A stretch of 64,000 bases of DNA from Coriaria nepalensis (taxonomy: Eukaryota > Streptophyta > Magnoliopsida > Cucurbitales > Coriariaceae), in contig CP114498.1 of the NCBI GenBank assembly GCA_027186245.1, positions 8,673,001 to 8,737,000 of the forward strand. The letters run 5' to 3'. Below, in pieces: positions 11,000 through 22,125 of this stretch (positions are counted from its first letter, which is position 1; every line of letters starts with the position of its first letter). The notes below the pieces were generated by a model. The model ran no database searches. It was given only the letters and a program-made list of their open reading frames with translations, and was not told the DNA's origin. A program made the position numbers and the translations under genes.

Positions 11000-13900
11000 G
11001 CCGCATAACAAGATTATATGAATACAATACCGAACCAGACAGATGCAAAGGATTTGATCATGTTCGAGTACAAGTTTGACGCTAATCAAACATCAGTTGC
11101 TGCTCCATTTATGCATTCTACTCGCTCCGTGAACGTCACACCGGTTAGCCGCTTAAGACTCGAGTACAAGTTCCTTCTGAATTCCCCTATTGTGTTCCTT
11201 GCAACTTGCAAGATTCTCTATCGCCTTGCTAATCCACTCACTTGCCTTATCAATCCGCTCACTACACTCGTTTATTGCATCAACAGTATTCTGTCTCCTA
11301 TACCCTTGAGTCTGTCCTTTTCCTTTTCTCCCCAGGATTTGTCTGAGGTGCGGTTGAAGAATATGAATCGGAAATTTCCATGAGACCGGTTTGTCTGTTT
11401 CTTCCACCGTGTCACCGTGTTGGATGCTTTTTTCGTGTGAGGGTCAGTATGCAGAAGTGGTGAATAAATATTCTGTATATTGCTATATTGTTTGAACATA
11501 CTAGGCATCAACTATATAGAACAATAATAAAACTATTCTAGGAATATATACTGTACAATAAATAAATAAGGATCCTAAGATCATGCTAAATTGATATTAT
11601 GTATATACGTAATCAATTCTGATCCTCAATTAGCTGTCAGTATATGCGATACACGATTCATTCCTTAACATATTTTCTTTTCTTTAATACTTCCCCTTAA
11701 GTTGGAGTGTGAATGTTAATCACTCCCAACTTGCCGAGATGTGTGTGAAATGTCGGTGATCTCAATGGCTTCGTAAATAAGTCTACAATTTGGTTCCAAA
11801 TTTGAACATAGGCTGTCTTCACTTCTTCCCTTTGAATTCTCTCTCGAATTGTGTGACAATCCAGCTCGATATGTTTTGTCCGTTTGTGATATTCGCAGCT
11901 ATATGCAAGGATGCCTGATTATCACAAAACAACCTTGCCGGTCCAGGATGTGGAATGTGCAAATCTTTCAATAAGTACCTTAACCAAGTGAGCTCATAGA
12001 CAGCTACAACCATGAAGCGATATTCTGCTTCAGCTGATGATCTTGCCACCATTGCATGCTTCTTACTTTTCTAAGAAACAAGTGACTTACCAAGAAATAT
12101 ACAATACCCTATTACAAATTTCCGTATAATTGGACACTTTTCCAAGTCCGTATTACAATATCCGACCAAGTGAAGCGGACTATCTGAGGGGACTAGTAAC
12201 CCTTATCCCGAGGCTGCCTTCAAGTACTGGAGGAGACGATGTACTGCCTTAAGATGATGTAGTTTCAGCTCCTGCATAAATTGGAAGTGTATTCACGGAG
12301 TATGTGATTTCTGGTCTGCTAATCGTGAGATAAATCATTTTTCCAATTAATCGCCGGTATTTAGTGGGGCCTTTAAGTGGTGCACTTTCTGTAGGTACGC
12401 TTTTTGGCTTCACTCCAAGTAACCTGGAAGATTTCAATATGTCCAACATATATTTTTGTTAGTACACTGTAATCTCTACCTTAAACAGTGCTACCTCGAT
12501 CCCAATAAAATATTTTAGTAGTCCAAGATCTTTAATTTTGAAGCAGTTGTTAAGGAATGTTTTGAGATCATTAATTGCCTTCTCATTATTCCCGGTGCTG
12601 GCCATATCATCCACATAGAGTAGTATGACAGTAATAGAACCCGTACGGACTCATGTAAAGAGTGAATTATCGGCACGAGACTGTTGGAATCCAATCTTCT
12701 GAATTGCACATGAGAATTTGCGAAACCAACTGCGACATGTCTGTTTAAGACCATAGAGAGACTTGTGGAGTCGACAAACTAAATTCTCCCCCTATTGACG
12801 ATAACCGGGAGGTAAGAGCATGTAGACATCCTCACTGAGTTCGCCATGGAGGAAGGCGTTCTACATATCCATTTGATGCAATGGCCAATTACGGACTACA
12901 CCAACTGCGGGAGACAACAAACTATGATTAACTTGGTAACGGGAGTGAATGTGTCTTTATAATCGATACCTTCACGCTGAGTAAAGACCATTGACCACTC
13001 TGGCGGAGGGGAGCAGCGGATGGGTGGCCGAGTCGTTGGTGCCAAAGGTCAGAAGTGCATGCGATGTGATTGACGAGGTGTGGATTTTGGTTTGGCGTGA
13101 GGTAGTAAATACCATTAAAATGCTTGCCCAGGCCAATCGTCCTCCTCGTATCCACGTCCTGCACAACACAAAAATCTTAATAAAATATCACTATACATTT
13201 CAAAACTTGTGTCAATTTACTCACAGATATCAAATTCACACGAAATTTAGGCACATGTAGAACTCCATCAAGAGACAAATTCAATGACAATTGAATGGAC
13301 CCAATGTTTTCAATGACAACTTGTTCACCGTTGGGTAGCCCAATAAAAGCATGTTATGTCTTATTTTTATTATGGGTTGGTGTAAGGTGTGATATGTGAT
13401 CCGTTGCTCCACTATCAATAATCCAACATCACATTGAATGTGCAGTATGTTCAATATGATTACAGTTGGGAGTGGATATACTTGTTACATTTGCTAGTGA
13501 TTGATTGTTACCGTTTTTGTTGTGAAGGAGAGTCAATAATTGCTTGTACTCCTCAATAGTGAATGTTGGACTTTCATTATTCGGTTCCTTCTTCAGTTCA
13601 ACGTTATGGGCTACTGCCCTTTTGTTCCTCGGCTTTACATTTTTGTCATGTAATTTATGGCCTACAGGAAACCCAATAAGGAAATAACATTGCTCTATGG
13701 TGTGCCATCCTTGCTCGTAATTACTGCAAAATTTGCTACTAACAGTTGATTCACGTCATTGTGTAAAGGAATCACGACTTCTATCTTCAGATCGGAAGAC
13801 AACATGGGTTGCTGGTGGTATTTCTCAACGGATGCCAACCTCCATTTTATTTGGGAGAGGGCTCATTATCAAGATTGATCAACGAACCTGAGAGTATGAT

Positions 13901-15300
13901 TAGTTGAGCTCCATTAGAAACTGCATCATTTTTTCCTTCTCTTCTCTGACATCGATCTTTTTCAACATGTCATAAGAATATTCAATGGGTTCCTGATAGG
14001 ATCCCAATTCATCCTAGAGTCCTTTGAGTTTCGTATAATAGGCAGATATGGAGAGAGATCCTTGACGGCATTCAGAAATCTCTTGTCGAATTTCATAAAT
14101 TCTTGACTCATCCCCTTACGAGAACCTATCTTTCAGTTCACTCCAGATTGCTGCTGCCATATATCCACATAGGCCACGCTGCGAGCAATGTCAGGCTCAA
14201 TTGAGTTGAAGATTCAAGAGACAACAAGATCATTGCAGCATTGGGCGTCTTGAATTAGTTGTTGATGGAGCCTCTATGGATCCGTTGGCAAGACTAAATT
14301 TGTTCTTGGTGTTGAGGCTGTGACGCACTGCACGGCTCTATTCCTCGTAGTTTCGACCATTTGGAATAGTACTAACTAGGACAAGTCCTAGTGTGTCTGA
14401 AAGGTGAACAACGAGAGGATCATGTAACATAGCTGTCTTCTCCTTAGTGTCATGTGTTTTGGCCTTTGATGACTCTGAATTTTCGATCATAATAACCATG
14501 TCGGCTTATATGTTGTTTTGAGTCATGTTTGTGTTTGCGGCGTAAGATGTTGGGTTAGAGTCACCAAGATTTTTGGTGCTCTGATACCAAATGCAGAAGT
14601 GGTGAATAAAGATTTTGTATGTAAAACAATAACGAAACTATTCTAAAAATATAAACTGTACAAAAAAATCAGGATCCTTATGTTAAACTGATATTATGCA
14701 TAAACACAATCAATTTCAGTCCTCAATTAGTTGTCAGTGTATACGATACATGATTCATTCCTAAACAGATTTTCTTTTCTACAACAGACAGGATCCCGAT
14801 CCACATTGGTCCCACGACTTTCCCCGAAAATAATTGATAGAGGGAACGGCTTCTCCTTGATATGCCAATGGTTTTAGTTAACTGCTAAGAACAAAATAAA
14901 AATCTCAACAACCATAACATAAAATCGGAAAACGACATAATTACCTATTAACTGATGAGTACACTAGTAAGTAGGATATCCCTAGTGAATCTTTAAATAA
15001 AACACCTCGGTTGATACTTGATAGCATCCTATTGAAATCCGGGTGTGTTTTGATTGTGAAGCATGTTGTGAACAATGTAGAAGTTTTTCTTCAAAGTCCT
15101 GACACGGGATCTGATGTGAGGATCGGCCTTTAACTCTGAATCGGGCCATTTAATGGCCAGGATCTTGTCGAGCTCCGAACTTGCTTATCATCAATACATA
15201 TAATTCAATTCCAAGAGAGCTTCGATCAGTTTTTCGTTTTCTGCTTCCGACTCCTGCTCATACCAGTTTCTTAAACGGGGGCGATAATTTGAAGTCTGCA
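11000..15300 (-). pseudogene. Decayed Myb/SANT-like DNA-binding domain gene, split by a copia insertion
   Basis: On the minus strand, about 15180-15010 translates as a Myb/SANT-like domain core (ELDKILAIKWPDSELK, PHIRSRVRTLKKNF, MLHNQNTPGF). This pattern is typical of the plant Myb/SANT-like family related to Harbinger-associated proteins. Further upstream, SRKQKTKN and EALLE-like words continue toward 15300 with stops. After the inserted copia (11448-14786), the same strand at 11407-11153 reads through a C-terminal-type helical segment (DAINECSERIDKASEWI). Stops and frame shifts are frequent, so it is not functional. The match of the two halves to one gene is inferred from orientation and family layout. 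Confidence 0.6.
11448..14786 (-). mobile_element. Degenerate Ty1-copia element with both LTRs, lacking integrase
   Basis: LTRs lie at about 11448-11689 and 14591-14786 and are clearly alignable. The primer-binding site TGGTATCAGAGC (14578-14589, minus), complementary to initiator methionine tRNA, adjoins the right LTR, and a polypurine tract (AAGGGGAAG) adjoins the left one. Minus-strand coding traces in order are gag (about 14500-13850; GLVLVSTIPNGRNYEE, YEIRQEISECRQGSLS), GAG-pre-integrase (13170-12990; LWHQRLGHPS), reverse transcriptase (12900-12500; LYGLKQ, ILLYVDDM) and RNase H (12450-11800; [17 protein letters not shown]). The integrase core is missing between the pre-integrase segment and RT. 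Candidate imperfect target duplication: GTCAG at 11443-11447 against GACAG at 14787-14791. Many stops show it is inactive and older than the 2885-4549 element. Confidence 0.88.
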
Positions 15301-15446
15301 ACGGCGGTTGGCGGTTGGGGGATGCAGAAAGAGAGGTGGGAATGGCGGTTGAAGCAAAAGGACCTCACAAATTTTGCAAAGACGGAGGGAAAGGGCAAAA
15401 AAAAATGGCGCAAAGAAAAATGCGCGGGAAACGTGTAAGAAGTATT

Positions 15447-15519
15447 TGGGCCAAGGCCCAAAATAATTCGTTCAGGCTTCTGCTGTCTTCGTGTAAATAA
15501 TACCTGGGCCAAAGCCCAA
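15447..15519 (+). promoter_or_regulatory. Paired TGGGCC/GGCCCA (site II) elements upstream of the TPR gene
   Basis: Two near-palindromic motifs, TGGGCCAAGGCCCA at 15447-15460 and TGGGCCAAAGCCCA at 15505-15518, are spaced 58 bp apart and lie about 190-260 bp before the ATG at 15706. Such sites bind TCP-type factors in promoters of plant housekeeping and organelle-protein genes. Function is inferred. Confidence 0.5.
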
Positions 15520-15705
15520 AACAAGAATCTGTCTGCATTTTTCCTCCTGTTTCTTCTCCGATCTCATATTTTCGCTCATTTTTCCAGTTTTCCAGTTTCC
15601 ATTTCTCACTCTTCGAAGAAAACGAAGTGGAAACCTTCTCCTAGCTGGCTTCTACTCTATCGCTTCGAGCTTAAGGAGGAGGAAGAACAAGCAGAGATCC
15701 GTGAG

Positions 15706-18032
15706 ATGTATCTCCGACTAGTGGCAGCCAATTTGTCGAAGCGAATTCGCTTTCTTTCTCGAAATTTCTCTCGAACTTTCGAATCTTCCAGTACGTAAAC
15801 TGAAATATTTCCTCTTTTCGATCCATACTCGATTGATTTCAGTTCCTGAAGGCTCAGTTGTAGTAGAATTCAAATGATTCATCATCATTATTGCTATATC
15901 TTTGAGATCTTTGAAGTAGTATTTTACTGGTTGTTTAGCTCTTCTCTTGTTGCCTCATCGGCTAGTCTTGTTTGTGTTTGTTGCAGATAATTCCAGATTT
16001 TGTATTGATTATAGTCTAGACGGATATGACTTCAGAATGAACCAAAAGGATTATCATCGTCTGTGCATTTTTTTATCAGTAAATGCAGGTAATGTACTTT
16101 CTAGTATATCTTTGTAGGGTTTTGAAATGGTTTCTTGGGAAGAGGATCAAAATCTTAACGTTAAAATACGCCAAGTTGGATTTCTGCAACCTTATTCCTT
16201 TTGGTGATTGCCAATGGGAATGGCATGCAGTGTACTGACTTTGAATCATGATTGCCAATGGCAATGTGCAGCAATGATTCTGGGAATAAATGCAAACCCT
16301 GTCTTAGCAAAAGATGTTTCGGTTGGGTCGAGTCCTGAAAATGATTCTGAAGGGGATGATATTGGTGGCTTACGCAAAGTGGAGGATGGTTCTGTGGTAT
16401 CCAATGAACATACAATGAAGTGGAGAATTTTCACTGATCATGCGAGGGATTTGTTCCTACAGGCAAGCACTTTGTCTCCTCCCTTCTTTTTTTAATAATT
16501 ATTTATAGTACCCCCCTTTTTTTTTTCCGTGTCCTTCTAAATGTTGATTTCCTGTTCTCGTTTGGTTTAGGGAAAACCGGAGGAAGCTGAGAAGTATTTC
16601 CTTTCGGCAATTAAGGAAGCTAAAGAAGGTTTTGGAGAGAGGGATCCACATGTTGCTTCTGCCTGCAACAATCTGGTGGGCTCATTGCCTGATTTGACTA
16701 TTTCTTCCCCTTATATGGGATACGATTGGAAATTTAAATTAAGTTGAACTAGCGGTGAAAATGAAAATGGATATTGATTTCCTTTGTACTCATTTTAGGC
16801 AGAATTGTATAGAGTCATGAAGGCATTTGATAAGGCGGAACCCTTGTATTTGGAAGCCGTTGATATACTGGAGCAATCATATGGTACAGAAGATATAAGG
16901 TATATATGTAGAGAATACAACTATTATTTTGGCAGATCATTTTTAACTTTTAATATATTGGACCTTAAGCCATATACATTAACATGTTCTTACAGAGTTG
17001 GTTCTACACTTCACAACCTCGGACAGTTCTATCTTGTACAACGCAAACTGGAACCAGCTTGCAACTTCTATGAGGTTTTTCTTTTTCCCTTCTACTTCCA
17101 TTCTTATGATCCTTCGATCCAGTAGAAACTTTGTTATTGTTTGATTTGGTATTCCATCAGACGACAGAGACAGATTTTAAAACAATTTCTGATAAAAATT
17201 CTGCATTGCTGCTAGATATTTATGTTACTTCTCATTTCCTCTCTACTAATCTCTCCCTCCTTTGGTTTGTACAATCCGGTAATATTTATCACTTTGCGTT
17301 TCTGTTGGATGATTTTTGGAACAGCGTGCTTTAAAGGTAAGAACCTATGTTCATCAATTTACACGCACAAAACACAGCTTGATGTGACTCCTTTTTTAAT
17401 ATCAAATGAAATATCACTACTCATGAACTTTCAGATAAAAGGGCGTGTTTTGGGACATGGCCATGTAGACTATGCGGAAACCATGTACCATCTCGGAATG
17501 GTACTTCCTCACAAAGATCTTTTGTTGCAATTTTTACAATGTTCTCACAACGCTATTCCAACGCAATAGCAAGACTCTTAAGAATCTTGTGCCATGTTTA
17601 TCGGTCATCCCTTTTCTTTTTCTGTTTTCCTCAGGTCCTATATCTTCAAGGAAAGGAAAAAGATTCCGAGGCCCTTATCCAAGATTCTATCAGAATACTA
17701 GAGGTACATATCTAGTTTTTTCATGTTTTATTTTTTATTTCTTATGGCTTGTTTGGCTCTGTAGGAAGGGGGTCAAGGCACCACTCCTCTTTGTGTTAGA
17801 AGGCTACGATACCTGGCTCAGGTTATTAACTCCATCTCTTATATATAGTGCCCTGAATATCTTACTGCATTACCCCTTTTTGTAGCCATAAATTATTCCC
17901 CTCGCCTTTTCTTTTTTCCTTCTTCAGATATATCTAAAGTCTAATCGACTAAAGGAGGCTCATACTGTACAAAAGAAGATCCAGCATATTATGGAATTAT
18001 CCAAGGTTTCTTCTACATCATCATCAACTTGA
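15706..18032 (+). CDS. Tetratricopeptide-repeat protein, kinesin light chain/nephrocystin-3-like
   Basis: Eleven exons (15706-15790, 15987-16088, 16272-16462, 16571-16675, 16799-16899, 16996-17074, 17325-17336, 17435-17500, 17635-17703, 17765-17821, 17928-18032) join to 323 codons with no stop. From about residue 110 onward the protein is a string of TPR units (DHARDLFLQGKPEEAEKY, LYRVMKAFDKAEPLY, STLHNLGQFYLVQRK, YAETMYHLGMVLYLQGKE), the kinesin-light-chain type used for protein-protein contacts. The N-terminus (MYLRLVAANLSKRIRF) is basic and could be an organelle targeting signal, but this is uncertain. Exon 7 is only 12 nt, and intron 3 starts with GC (CAG/GCAAGC) rather than GT. The phase is kept at all junctions. 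The exact role and orthologue are not recognised; the first two junctions are least certain. Confidence 0.82.
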
Positions 18033-18740
18033 AAGAGGCATTAAAATTCTTATTTATTTTCTTAATTTTAATTTATATTTTTGAGATCATCAAAAGTGAT
18101 TTGGGTGATTTTGAACTAAGTTTAATTCACAAGTTAAAAAATGTCACATTATTTAAAAAATATATAAATAAATTGCATTTTAAGTGATGTATTTTAAGCG
18201 GTAATATTATATTTAATCCAGGACCAACCAATTGTGTTTCATCACTTCTCGGACTCTTAGCACATGAAGTACAAATTTTTTTTTTTTTTTGGGGTCAAAA
18301 TGACGCATGAATGAATCTCTATTAAAATCATTTACTTATTTATGTATGTATGTATTTATTTATTTTCCCGAAAGAGAGTGTAGGAACGTAACGTGGCCAA
18401 CGCCTACCTAACAAGAAGCTTTGATGGGGCCAAATGCCCATTTTCAATCGAATGATCCAATTGATTGCTTATAGCTTATGAGTACAAACAGCTCCAAACA
18501 AACCCAAAAACCAAGCCCAGTACACAAACCAGGTCATGATCACTCATGAGATCTTTAATAGGACCGCTACCCCTATACCTTTCTTGTGAAATCAAACACC
18601 AAAAATTTAAAGAAAAAAATAAAAAAGAAGGGGAAAAGGAAAACAATGAACACATGTAACCTCTCTATACCGCTGTGCCGTCTATTTACAATCCTCCCAT
18701 CCCCATGCCACCATTTTATTCCCTTTTCTTCAAGCCTTTC

Positions 18741-19220
18741 ATGGAGCGAAGGCAACAAGATGTGACCCACAACCTAGAAAATGATGATGATCAGTTGGCA
18801 GTGGTGAAGGCAGCTGCTTGGGCTTGGTACCAACATGGATCCGGGTCGGAAGGTAAGCCCATGCGTGAATTTGATATCACTAGAACACATAGGCCACCAA
18901 CACCTTCTCGGTATAAGCTTGAAGCCTTGCAAAAAATGGCGGATTTTGGAATGGAGGTTTCTCAAACGCCTTTTCATGATCTTCCTATGGAGAGTGGGGA
19001 AATGAAGAAGAAGAAGAAGAAGAAGAAGAGGGGGGATAAGAAGTCGGGCGGTTTTTCTTGGCCGATAAAGGCGGCCATTTGTGGCAAAACGGAAGATGTG
19101 GTGGCAATAGCATCAGATAGGCCCTGGGCCCCTCCTCGGCCGCGGCCGGAAAATCATGTAATGGTAGTTAGGATGACTAGGTGCAGGCCAAGAGCAGCAT
19201 CCCATGATGATGCCTTGTGA
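18741..19220 (+). CDS. Conserved plant protein of unknown function, single exon, 159 aa
   Basis: The frame from ATG 18741 gives MERRQQDV, then LENDDDQLAVVKAAAWAW and EFDITRTHRPPTPSRYKLEAL. I recall this pattern from uncharacterised small plant proteins that share the same start and the same PSRYKLEA block. The middle holds a run of eight lysines (GAA-rich codons at about 19003-19030), and the tail is rich in arginine and proline. No signal peptide or membrane segment is seen. The open frame extends upstream only through a non-ATG start, so 18741 was chosen. The conserved N-terminal block suggests a real gene; its function is unknown. Confidence 0.7.
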   Translation: MERRQQDVTHNLENDDDQLAVVKAAAWAWYQHGSGSEGKPMREFDITRTHRPPTPSRYKLEALQKMADFGMEVSQTPFHDLPMESGEMKKKKKKKKRGDKKSGGFSWPIKAAICGKTEDVVAIASDRPWAPPRPRPENHVMVVRMTRCRPRAASHDDAL

Positions 19221-19224
19221 TCTA

Positions 19225-19724
19225 TAGTCATTTTCAGGTGCATATTGAATTAAATTTATCAACGGACTCAAATTGCATCATGTATGTATAGAATCTTTAG
19301 CTTATAAAAGTGAATTTTAATTAGTGAAATTAAAATCGTTCGATGCATCGTTTCTCGACGAAACATATGTACGACAGATCTTTACATAACCGAACAAATA
19401 TGTGATGGGTTGGGTTGGGGTGGGTGTAAGAAGAGTGCACAAAACATGTATATAATATTTTTGACCTTAAACCTTTTTGAAATAGAGTTGTAAAGCCAAT
19501 TCAACTGTTATGTTACATGCATTAGTAGTCATTTGCATAGACCTGTCTAGTGCTAAATTTGTACGTAAACTATGTAGTCAAAGTTGATAATGTTATGATG
19601 ATATTTACAAGGAAAAAACATTATCACGATTAAATTTGGTAAAAGAATAGCTAATTGGTTTCCTCTATATTTGGAAAACAATTTTCATGTGATGGATTTG
19701 AACTCTTGAGCAAGGAATTGCATT

Positions 19725-19727
<3 letters not shown>
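19225..19727. other. Spacer without recognised gene
   Basis: Nothing coding is visible between the small conserved gene and the GA repeat. Confidence 0.5.

Positions 19728-19772
<45 letters not shown>
19728..19772 (+). repeat. (GA)n microsatellite
   Basis: About 22 uninterrupted GA units, likely length-polymorphic. A second short GA run lies at about 19880-19896, near the start of the PPR pseudogene. Confidence 0.95.
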
Positions 19773-19773
<1 letters not shown>

Positions 19774-19955
19774 CTTAGGTGAGAAATTTAAAAGTCCTGG
19801 TTGGCAGATGGTACTTGGTGGTCCTTCAAACTTTTAACCAAAAGTGTGAAGTTGGTTGTTGATTTATAGTTGGGGCCAGGAGAGAGAGAGAGAGAGGAAG
19901 GAACAGTATTTCACTTGACCCACAGCCCGCAATCACTCGGCCCATTGGAGCGAAG

Positions 19956-21400
19956 ATGGAAGACCATGACGGCAATAGCACCGGTTTCCCGAAACTCCGG
20001 TCCTCCACCATCTGCCGCCGCATGGTACACCCCTTCTCCATGGAGTCCGATGATCCTCTCCTCCTAACCATCTCCGAAGCCAGTGAAAACTGGCACTCAA
20101 AACCTCTACCTTCGTCTTTCAAACCTCTTCTTCCTTCTCTAAAACCTCATAACTTCATCTCTCTCATCAACCTCAATCCTTTCTCTCTCCCCCCCCACTT
20201 CCCTCTTCACCTTCTTCAACTTCCTCTCTTCTCAACCCACCTTCCGCCACACCATCCTGTCCTACTGCACCATGGCCCACTTTCTCTGTACCCACCGAAT
20301 GCTCCCACAAGCTCACTCGCTTCTCCATTTCCTCGTCTCGAGGAAAGGCAAAGACTCTGTTTCTCATATGTTCTCTTCCGTTCTCAGATCCGGATCTTTC
20401 CATCTCCGACGCGATTCAGCGTTTCAGGTTGGTTAAAAAGCACAATTTTCGAATCCCATTTCATGGTTGTAAATACTTGATCGATACAATGATGAAGTCA
20501 AATTCTCCTTGTTCTACCTAGGCTTTTTATTCTGAAACCTTGGATTATGGGTTTTCTCCTAATGTCTTTTTATTCTGAAACCTTGGATTCGGGGTTTTCT
20601 CCTAATGTCGTTTTATTCTGAAACCTTGGATTCTGGATTTTCTCCTAATGGAGTCAACTTCAACGTTCTGATGAAGAAATTTTGTATGGAAGGTAAAGTT
20701 AAAGACGCGCAGAAGCGTTCGATGATATTCCCAAGAGAGGTTTGTCTCCAACTCCTGTTAGTTTCAACACTCTGATAAATGGTTATTGCAAATCAGGCAA
20801 ATCCGAAGAAGGTTTTAGGCTTAAGAATGTTATGGAAGAGAGTGGAATACTTCCTGATGTTTTCACTTACAGTGTTTTGATTCATGCATTATGTAAAGAA
20901 TGCTTACTAGATGATGCACATAAACTGTTCGACGAAATGCAACAAAGAGGATTAGACCCAAATGACGTCACTTTCACAACTATGATCCATGGCCAATGTA
21001 AAAATGGAAACATCGATTCAGCTATGGAGATTTATAACCAGATGGTGAGTTAAGGAGTTAAGCCAGATCTGATCACGTACAACACACTAATCAATGGAAT
21101 TTGTGAATTAGGAGACATGAACAAGGCCAAGAAGCTCGTTAATGAAATGAAGCCAGTATTTATAAACCCCGATAAGATCACTTACACTACTCATACAGAC
21201 GGGTTTTGCAAAGAAGGTATTTAGAATCCGCATTAGAGATCAAAAACCCAAATGGTCAAAGAAAGCATTGAGTTTGATAATGTAACCTTTGCTGCCCTTA
21301 TTTCCGAGTTACGTAGAGAAGGAAGAGTATCTCAAGCCGAAACGACATCAAGGGAGATTCTCAATTAAGGGGATGAAATTGGACCAAGTTGTTTACACTA
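19956..21400 (+). pseudogene. Broken pentatricopeptide-repeat (PPR) gene, At1g09680-like
   Basis: ATG 19956 opens an N-terminal region (SLKPHNFISLINLNPF) whose frame is lost at a run of C near 20191. The matching continuation (YCTMAHFLCTHRMLPQ, SLLHFLVSRKGKDS) is in another frame. A segment is missing before SDAIQRFRLVKKHNF. Three 43-bp copies follow at 20524-20652. The PPR units are best preserved at 20742-21053 (PVSFNTLINGYCKSG, DVFTYSVLIHALCKE, NDVTFTTMIHGQCKNG), then a TAA and further breaks to about 21400. PPR proteins bind organelle RNA. The family is clear from the 35-residue repeats, and the overall layout resembles At1g09680. With several frameshifts and the C-terminal repeats absent, it cannot make a full protein. 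Confidence 0.88.
20524..20652 (+). repeat. Three tandem copies of a 43-bp unit inside the PPR pseudogene
   Basis: Copies at 20524-20566, 20567-20609 and 20610-20652 differ by a few bases. Each encodes the same AFYSETLDxGFSPN-like stretch in a different frame. Because 43 is not a multiple of 3, the duplication itself destroys the reading frame. Confidence 0.93.
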
Positions 21401-22125
21401 GGAGTGAGTAGGTCGCTCCGAACCCAATTGAACTGTAGTGCACCCATGCGGTGGCTTGCGATGCAATGCGATGTGCGAGACCTTGTAATATGAATTTTTT
21501 TAAAAGAATATATGAACTTTATACACTTTAATGATATAATTATATACAGTTTGATACTTTAATTCGAGGCATTGAATATCTTAAATATCTATTTTGTTTT
21601 GTATGCTATAATGTTTATTTTGATACTTTTATAATATGTTAAACTGATAATGTATAGTAAAAGTGTAAAAACTTAATAATGTGTAGTAATGTATTTTGTC
21701 GTCCTTGTGCTGATTTTGACTTTCTTCTTTTTACTATTGTATAAAGATAGTCTTAAACTATATTAATAATCTCATTTATGTAAATCATTACTCATTTCAT
21801 AGGCTAACAGTTATGATACTCGATAGGTCGATGGTCACATCAATCTATTGAGTATCCTAACTTCTAGTTTACTCGACGGGTTGATGAGACATTCGATCCA
21901 TAAAACAAACTATCATATGAACTGCACATTTTATCATGCTACTAAAAAAATATTTTTTTTGCCATTAAAAATAAAAAAAGAATTAAAAACCGCACATCAC
22001 ATCAAAATTTACCAGCATGGTGCGGTGACTAAAATACAAAAATGTAGTGCGGTTTTAGCCCCCCGAACTACAAAATTTTGGTGCGATGTGGTGCCGAAAC
22101 CGCACCATGCACATACCTACAAGTT
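21390..22125. mobile_element. Possible non-autonomous hAT-like element
   Basis: The left part near 21392-21480 (TAGGAGTGAGTAGG, CATGCGGTGGC) and the reverse complement of the right part near 22020-22120 (TAGGTATGTGCATGG, GTGCGGTTTCGG) share a GTGCGGT-rich character typical of hAT-type MITE ends. The interior is AT-rich and non-coding. CAAGTTGT (about 21384) and CAAGTTAT (22122) could be an imperfect 8-bp target duplication, although the ends do not align cleanly with it. Low confidence. Confidence 0.3.

Noticed and set aside
14578..14589. tRNA-like sequence
   Set aside because: It is the 12-nt primer-binding site of the copia element, complementary to initiator tRNA, with no tRNA cloverleaf around it.
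18675..18740. N-terminal extension of the 18741 gene
   Set aside because: It begins at a GTG and the extra sequence does not fit the conserved start MERRQQDV.
20173..20403. Minus-strand Glu/Gly-rich frame
   Set aside because: Antisense of the pyrimidine-rich start of the PPR pseudogene.
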